A DNA stretch of 5,878 nt. Origin: Pseudomonadota bacterium. GTDB taxonomy: Bacteria; Desulfobacterota; Anaeroferrophillalia; Anaeroferrophillales; Tharpellaceae. The notes beneath the pieces were generated by a model. The model searched no databases and had not been told where the DNA came from. It worked only from the letters and a program-made list of their open reading frames with translations. Both the position numbers and the translations under genes were made by a program. Location: contig WFRP01000212.1 in the NCBI GenBank assembly GCA_015486505.1, positions 1 to 5,878 on the forward strand, written 5' to 3'. Below are positions 3,088 to 5,878 of the stretch, piece by piece (within the stretch, counting starts at the first letter, position 1; every line of letters starts with the position of its first letter).

Positions 3088-5496
3088 TCAGCGCACTTCA
3101 CCTTGAAATGTAGTTTCAATTCCCTTGATAAGTTTCGCAATAATCGCATTAACTTTTTTATCTGTCAAGGTTTTATTCATATCCTGGAATGTCAATCTGA
3201 AAGCCAGGCTCTTTTTCCCCTCCGGCAGACTCTCTCCCTCGAACAGGTCAAAGACCGCAACTGCGGTTAAAAGTTTGTGCTGGTTCCGCATATAATCAAG
3301 CATTGAACCGGCCGCAACGTTTTTATCAACCAGAAACGCCAGATCCCGGTAAACGGCTGGGAAACGGCCTAAACCCTGATAGGTAATCGCTACCGCCGCC
3401 GCTTTGTCGAGCAGGGGCTTTAAGGAAAGTTCTAAAAGAAAGAGTTCCTGCTCAATGCCGTAAACCTGGGCAATTTTTGCGTCAAGCTGACCGACGCAAC
3501 CGACTTCCTGCTCGCCAAGTTTGATCGTTGCCGCCTGGCCCGGGGTCAGACAGGGGAAATAGTTTTCCGCGAGCAAATCAAGTTCAAGCCTTAAGACCGC
3601 CGCAATTTCTTCCAAAACCCCTTTGAGATCGAAAAAATCAATATTTTCGGCGGAAGCGGAAAAATGTTCATTAAAACGGCGGCCGCAAGCGACCGCGCCA
3701 AGGTACAACTCTTCCAAAGGTTGCTTCTGGCCGGTTAAGTCAAAAAAGACCCGGCCAACTTCAAATAAGCGAATATTTTTAACATTAACCCGCAGGTTAT
3801 CATTAAGATTAGTCAGCAAACCCGGCAAAAGCGTGGTCCGCATAACCGCCATTTCGCTGCTGATCGGATTTTTGAGTTTGACAAAATCAAAGAAACGGCT
3901 ATCCGTCGCGAAATCAAGTTTGGCAACCGCCTGGGGATCGATAAAACTATAATTAACCGCCTCGCAATAGCCGGAGGCCGACATTATTGCCCGCAGCCGG
4001 TTCAGGGCCGCGACATCCGGAGCGTCTTTAACTTCCGGATCGGACAGGGTCGGGGCCGTCACCGGCACCCGGTCGTAACCATAGAGCCGGGCCACCTCTT
4101 CAATCAGATCAACTTCGCGCTCCAGATCGAAACGCCAGGCCGGCGGGACTACGGTTAAGGTTCCAGCTTGTGCTGTCACTATCTCAATGTCAAGGCGCTT
4201 GAGAATATCTTTAACCGCCTCCGGATCAAGTTCTAAACCCAGCAGGGCATTGGCTTTTGCCGGGCGAAAAGTTATCTGCGGCATCCGACGCGGCTGCGGG
4301 CAGACATCAATCGCGCCGTGCATAACCTTACCCTGGGCCAGATTCTGCAAAAGTTCAGCGGCCCGGGCAGCGGCCCGGGCGGTCGCGGCTGAATCGACTC
4401 CACGCTCAAAACGGTATGAAGCTTCGGTACTCAAGTTTAAGAGCCGGGCTGAGCGCCGAATTGAGGCCGGTTGAAAAAAAGCGCTCTCAATCAGAACATT
4501 TTTGGTGGCGGAATTAATCTCGGAATTTAACCCGCCCATAATCCCGGCAATCGCAACCGGCTCGCGCCCGTCGCAGATCATCAGAGTATCCGGATCAATT
4601 TTACGTTCTTCATCATCCAGGGTTATAAATTTATCATTACTGCCGGCCCGGCGGACATCAATGCGGGCATCCTGGAGCCGATCCAGGTCAAAAGTGTGCA
4701 GCGGCTGGCCGGTCTCCAGCATAACATAGTTACTGACATCTACCACATTGCTGATCGGCCTTACTCCGGCCGCCTGTAAACGCGCCTTGAGCCACAGCGG
4801 CGACTCCCCTAAAACCACATCGGTCACGACGCGCCCGACATAACGCGGACAAAGGTCAACATCAGAAATCGTAATCGCGGCTAAATCAGCTGATTTTTGC
4901 GTGCTTTCCGTTAATGAAATTTCGGGAAGTGTGAATTTTCTCTGGTAAATTGCGGCGATCTCCCGGGCGATGCCGATAACACTCAGGCAGTCACCGCGAT
5001 TGGGGGTAATCTCAAACTCAAGGATCGTATCCTGAAGGCCAAGCAACTCTATCACCGGCCGGCCGAGAGGAGAATCTTCAGGCAGGATCATAATCCCGCT
5101 GGATTCATCTTCCAGCCCCATTTCCGCCGCCGAGCAGAGCATCCCGACTGAAACCACTCCGCGAATTTTGGTTTTTTTGATGGTCAAACCATTCGGGAAT
5201 TTGGTTTTTAAGGGAGCCAGAGCCACAAAGTCGCCGGCTTTCATATTGCGGGCACCGCAGACGATGCTAAACTCGTGCTCACCGTCAGTTACCTGACACA
5301 AAGAGAGTTTGTCGGCTTGCGGGTGGGGTTCCTTCGCGATAATTTGCGCACTGATGATCTTGCTTAAAGATTCCGGGCAGAGTTTTTTCACCCCGGCAAC
5401 CTCAAGCCCGGCCATGGTCAGACGGGCGGCCGCCGCTTCAGGGTCAATCCCGTCAAGGTCGACAAAATCAGATATCCAGTTCCAGCTTATGAGCAT
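3088..5496 (-). CDS. pheT: Phenylalanyl-tRNA synthetase beta subunit
   Basis: This is the 802-residue beta chain of the cytoplasmic alpha2-beta2 phenylalanyl-tRNA synthetase, which charges tRNA-Phe; beta holds the tRNA-binding and editing parts. Domains in order: an OB-fold tRNA-binding domain (~41-150, IISAQIIAKEPHPQADKL); the B3/B4 editing module (~205-385, preceded by EITPNRGDCLSVIGIAREIAA, with YVMLETGQPLHTFDL and SYRFERGVD); B5 (~405-475, ending EVARLYGYDRVP); the inactive synthetase-like core (~490-690); and the C-terminal ferredoxin-fold anticodon-binding domain (~708-802, RFPAVYRDLAFLVDK ... LTFQDMNKTLTDKKVN). It is full length for the family. An in-frame TAA directly abuts the ATG at 5496, fixing the start; the ribosome-binding site is weak (GGTAG). 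GC-rich composition marks it as core chromosome, unlike the integrase. pheS lies upstream after an unusually long spacer. Confidence 0.99.
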   Translation of the reverse strand: MLISWNWISDFVDLDGIDPEAAAARLTMAGLEVAGVKKLCPESLSKIISAQIIAKEPHPQADKLSLCQVTDGEHEFSIVCGARNMKAGDFVALAPLKTKFPNGLTIKKTKIRGVVSVGMLCSAAEMGLEDESSGIMILPEDSPLGRPVIELLGLQDTILEFEITPNRGDCLSVIGIAREIAAIYQRKFTLPEISLTESTQKSADLAAITISDVDLCPRYVGRVVTDVVLGESPLWLKARLQAAGVRPISNVVDVSNYVMLETGQPLHTFDLDRLQDARIDVRRAGSNDKFITLDDEERKIDPDTLMICDGREPVAIAGIMGGLNSEINSATKNVLIESAFFQPASIRRSARLLNLSTEASYRFERGVDSAATARAAARAAELLQNLAQGKVMHGAIDVCPQPRRMPQITFRPAKANALLGLELDPEAVKDILKRLDIEIVTAQAGTLTVVPPAWRFDLEREVDLIEEVARLYGYDRVPVTAPTLSDPEVKDAPDVAALNRLRAIMSASGYCEAVNYSFIDPQAVAKLDFATDSRFFDFVKLKNPISSEMAVMRTTLLPGLLTNLNDNLRVNVKNIRLFEVGRVFFDLTGQKQPLEELYLGAVACGRRFNEHFSASAENIDFFDLKGVLEEIAAVLRLELDLLAENYFPCLTPGQAATIKLGEQEVGCVGQLDAKIAQVYGIEQELFLLELSLKPLLDKAAAVAITYQGLGRFPAVYRDLAFLVDKNVAAGSMLDYMRNQHKLLTAVAVFDLFEGESLPEGKKSLAFRLTFQDMNKTLTDKKVNAIIAKLIKGIETTFQGEVR

Positions 5497-5690
5497 TTAT
5501 CTACCAAAATTTTAAAGCGGGAACTAACCCCGCAATCAAAAGTACTAATGCGGGAACAGATCCCGCAACCCAATCGGAGCCTTGCGGCCCGTACCCAAGG
5601 GCAATCCGCTGGTCGCAAACAAGTACTCCTATCAGAACATTTTCTGACTATTAAATCTTTTATTTGGTGCAGAAAATAACCTGTAAGGTA
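5497..5690 (-). other. Long pheS-pheT spacer containing repeats
   Basis: This is 194 bases of non-coding sequence, whereas pheS and pheT usually nearly touch. The pheT-proximal half holds two similar GC-rich hairpins and two copies of an AGTACT-containing motif (5541-5546 and 5622-5627). Between these are weaker pairings, such as CCTTG with CAAGG flanking a G-rich loop (5580-5600). The pheS-proximal 55 bases are AT-rich with a small CAGAA/TTCTG hairpin (5634-5647). No promoter or terminator with a convincing T-tract was seen for the minus strand. It may be an inserted repeat element. Confidence 0.55.
5517..5568. repeat. Two direct copies of a 19-bp palindromic repeat
   Basis: GCGGGAACTAACCCCGCAA (5517-5535) and GCGGGAACAGATCCCGCAA (5550-5568) match at 16 of 19 positions. 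All differences lie in or beside the loop, and each forms a GC-rich hairpin of 5-6 bp. Loop variation with conserved arms suggests selection or spread of the hairpin rather than chance. They start about 20 bases before the pheT start codon in the transcript. Confidence 0.65.
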
Positions 5691-5878
5691 CTAAAACTGC
5701 TTAAGAAAACGTAAGTCATTTGCAAAGAACAGGCGCAGATCGTCAATTCCGTAACGCAGCATCGCTAAACGTTCAACCCCCATACCGAAGGCGAAACCGC
5801 TGTATTTCTCGGGGTCGTAATTGACGAATTTATAGACCGCCGGATCAACCATACCACAACCCAGGATCTCAAGCCAGC
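5691..5878 (-). CDS. pheS: Phenylalanyl-tRNA synthetase alpha subunit, C-terminal part (runs off the right edge)
   Basis: The last 61 codons of the catalytic alpha chain are present, ending in TAG at 5693-5691. The translated end reads WLEILGCGMVDPAVYKF, then NYDPEKYSGFAFGMGVERLA, then MLRYGIDDLRLFFANDLRF and LKQF. This contains the class II synthetase motif 3 (GFAFGMGVERLAML), whose arginine binds ATP, and the GCGMV segment of the phenylalanine pocket. It matches the canonical PheS C-terminus essentially residue for residue, so the gene appears intact where visible. It is upstream of pheT in the same direction and is expected to be co-transcribed with it. Confidence 0.98.
   Translation of the reverse strand, partial: WLEILGCGMVDPAVYKFVNYDPEKYSGFAFGMGVERLAMLRYGIDDLRLFFANDLRFLKQF

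Noticed and set aside
4356..4379. Perfect 12-bp tandem repeat cagcggcccggg inside pheT
   Set aside because: It encodes an Ala/Arg-rich helix (ARAA twice). The distance from the GVD motif to the next conserved Gly equals that in the E. coli protein as I recall it, so it reflects codon choice rather than an inserted repeat.
5517..5566. CRISPR-like reading of the two spaced palindromic repeats
   Set aside because: There are only two copies with a 14-base gap, loop differences and no cas genes. It does not fit an array.
5497..5690. T-box, amino-acid attenuator or Phe leader peptide controlling pheT
   Set aside because: I saw no Phe-rich leader frame, no T-box core sequence and no terminator with a T-tract on the minus strand.

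Overview
The window looks like a bacterial chromosome segment in which a conserved housekeeping cluster meets a horizontally acquired, AT-richer island. From right to left on the minus strand it carries the C-terminus of pheS, complete pheT, ihfA, a small MerR-type regulator gene and a tRNA-Pro(GGG) gene. From memory, this order is typical of deltaproteobacterial lineages (Desulfobacterota, Geobacter relatives). IHF itself points to Proteobacteria or Desulfobacterota. A genus cannot be assigned from the sequence alone.

Right part (about 2321-5878): pheS and pheT encode the two subunits of phenylalanyl-tRNA synthetase. ihfA encodes one subunit of the IHF nucleoid protein. The MerR-like gene follows, and its stop codon lies inside the 5' end of the tRNA gene. 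A G.U-containing hairpin plus T-tract just after the tRNA looks like the terminator of the whole unit. The pheS-pheT spacer is unusually long (about 194 bp) and carries two near-identical GC-rich hairpin repeats.

Middle (about 1000-2320): a complete tyrosine recombinase of the P4-like (DUF4102 arm-binding) type sits about 120 bp from the 3' end of the tRNA and is transcribed away from it. This is the classic layout of an integrative element using the tRNA 3' end as its attachment site. A perfect tandem pair of 12-bp repeats between the tRNA terminator and the integrase is a good candidate for recombinase arm-binding sites or an excisionase/operator site.

Left part (1-1000): two small plus-strand genes form a probable two-gene unit. 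The first lacks its natural N-terminus because an IS256-family element, whose transposase start and terminal inverted repeat are visible at 1-150, has landed in or at the gene. The second encodes a small Cys/His protein with a C-terminal GATKGNQRALKHGF segment. About 200 bp of apparently non-coding sequence follows, then a strong inverted repeat shared by the converging integrase and small-gene transcripts.

I see no CRISPR array, toxin-antitoxin pair or recognisable defence system. The most noteworthy items are the tRNA/integrase junction architecture, the uncharacterised small-gene pair with its IS disruption, and the repeat-bearing pheS-pheT spacer.
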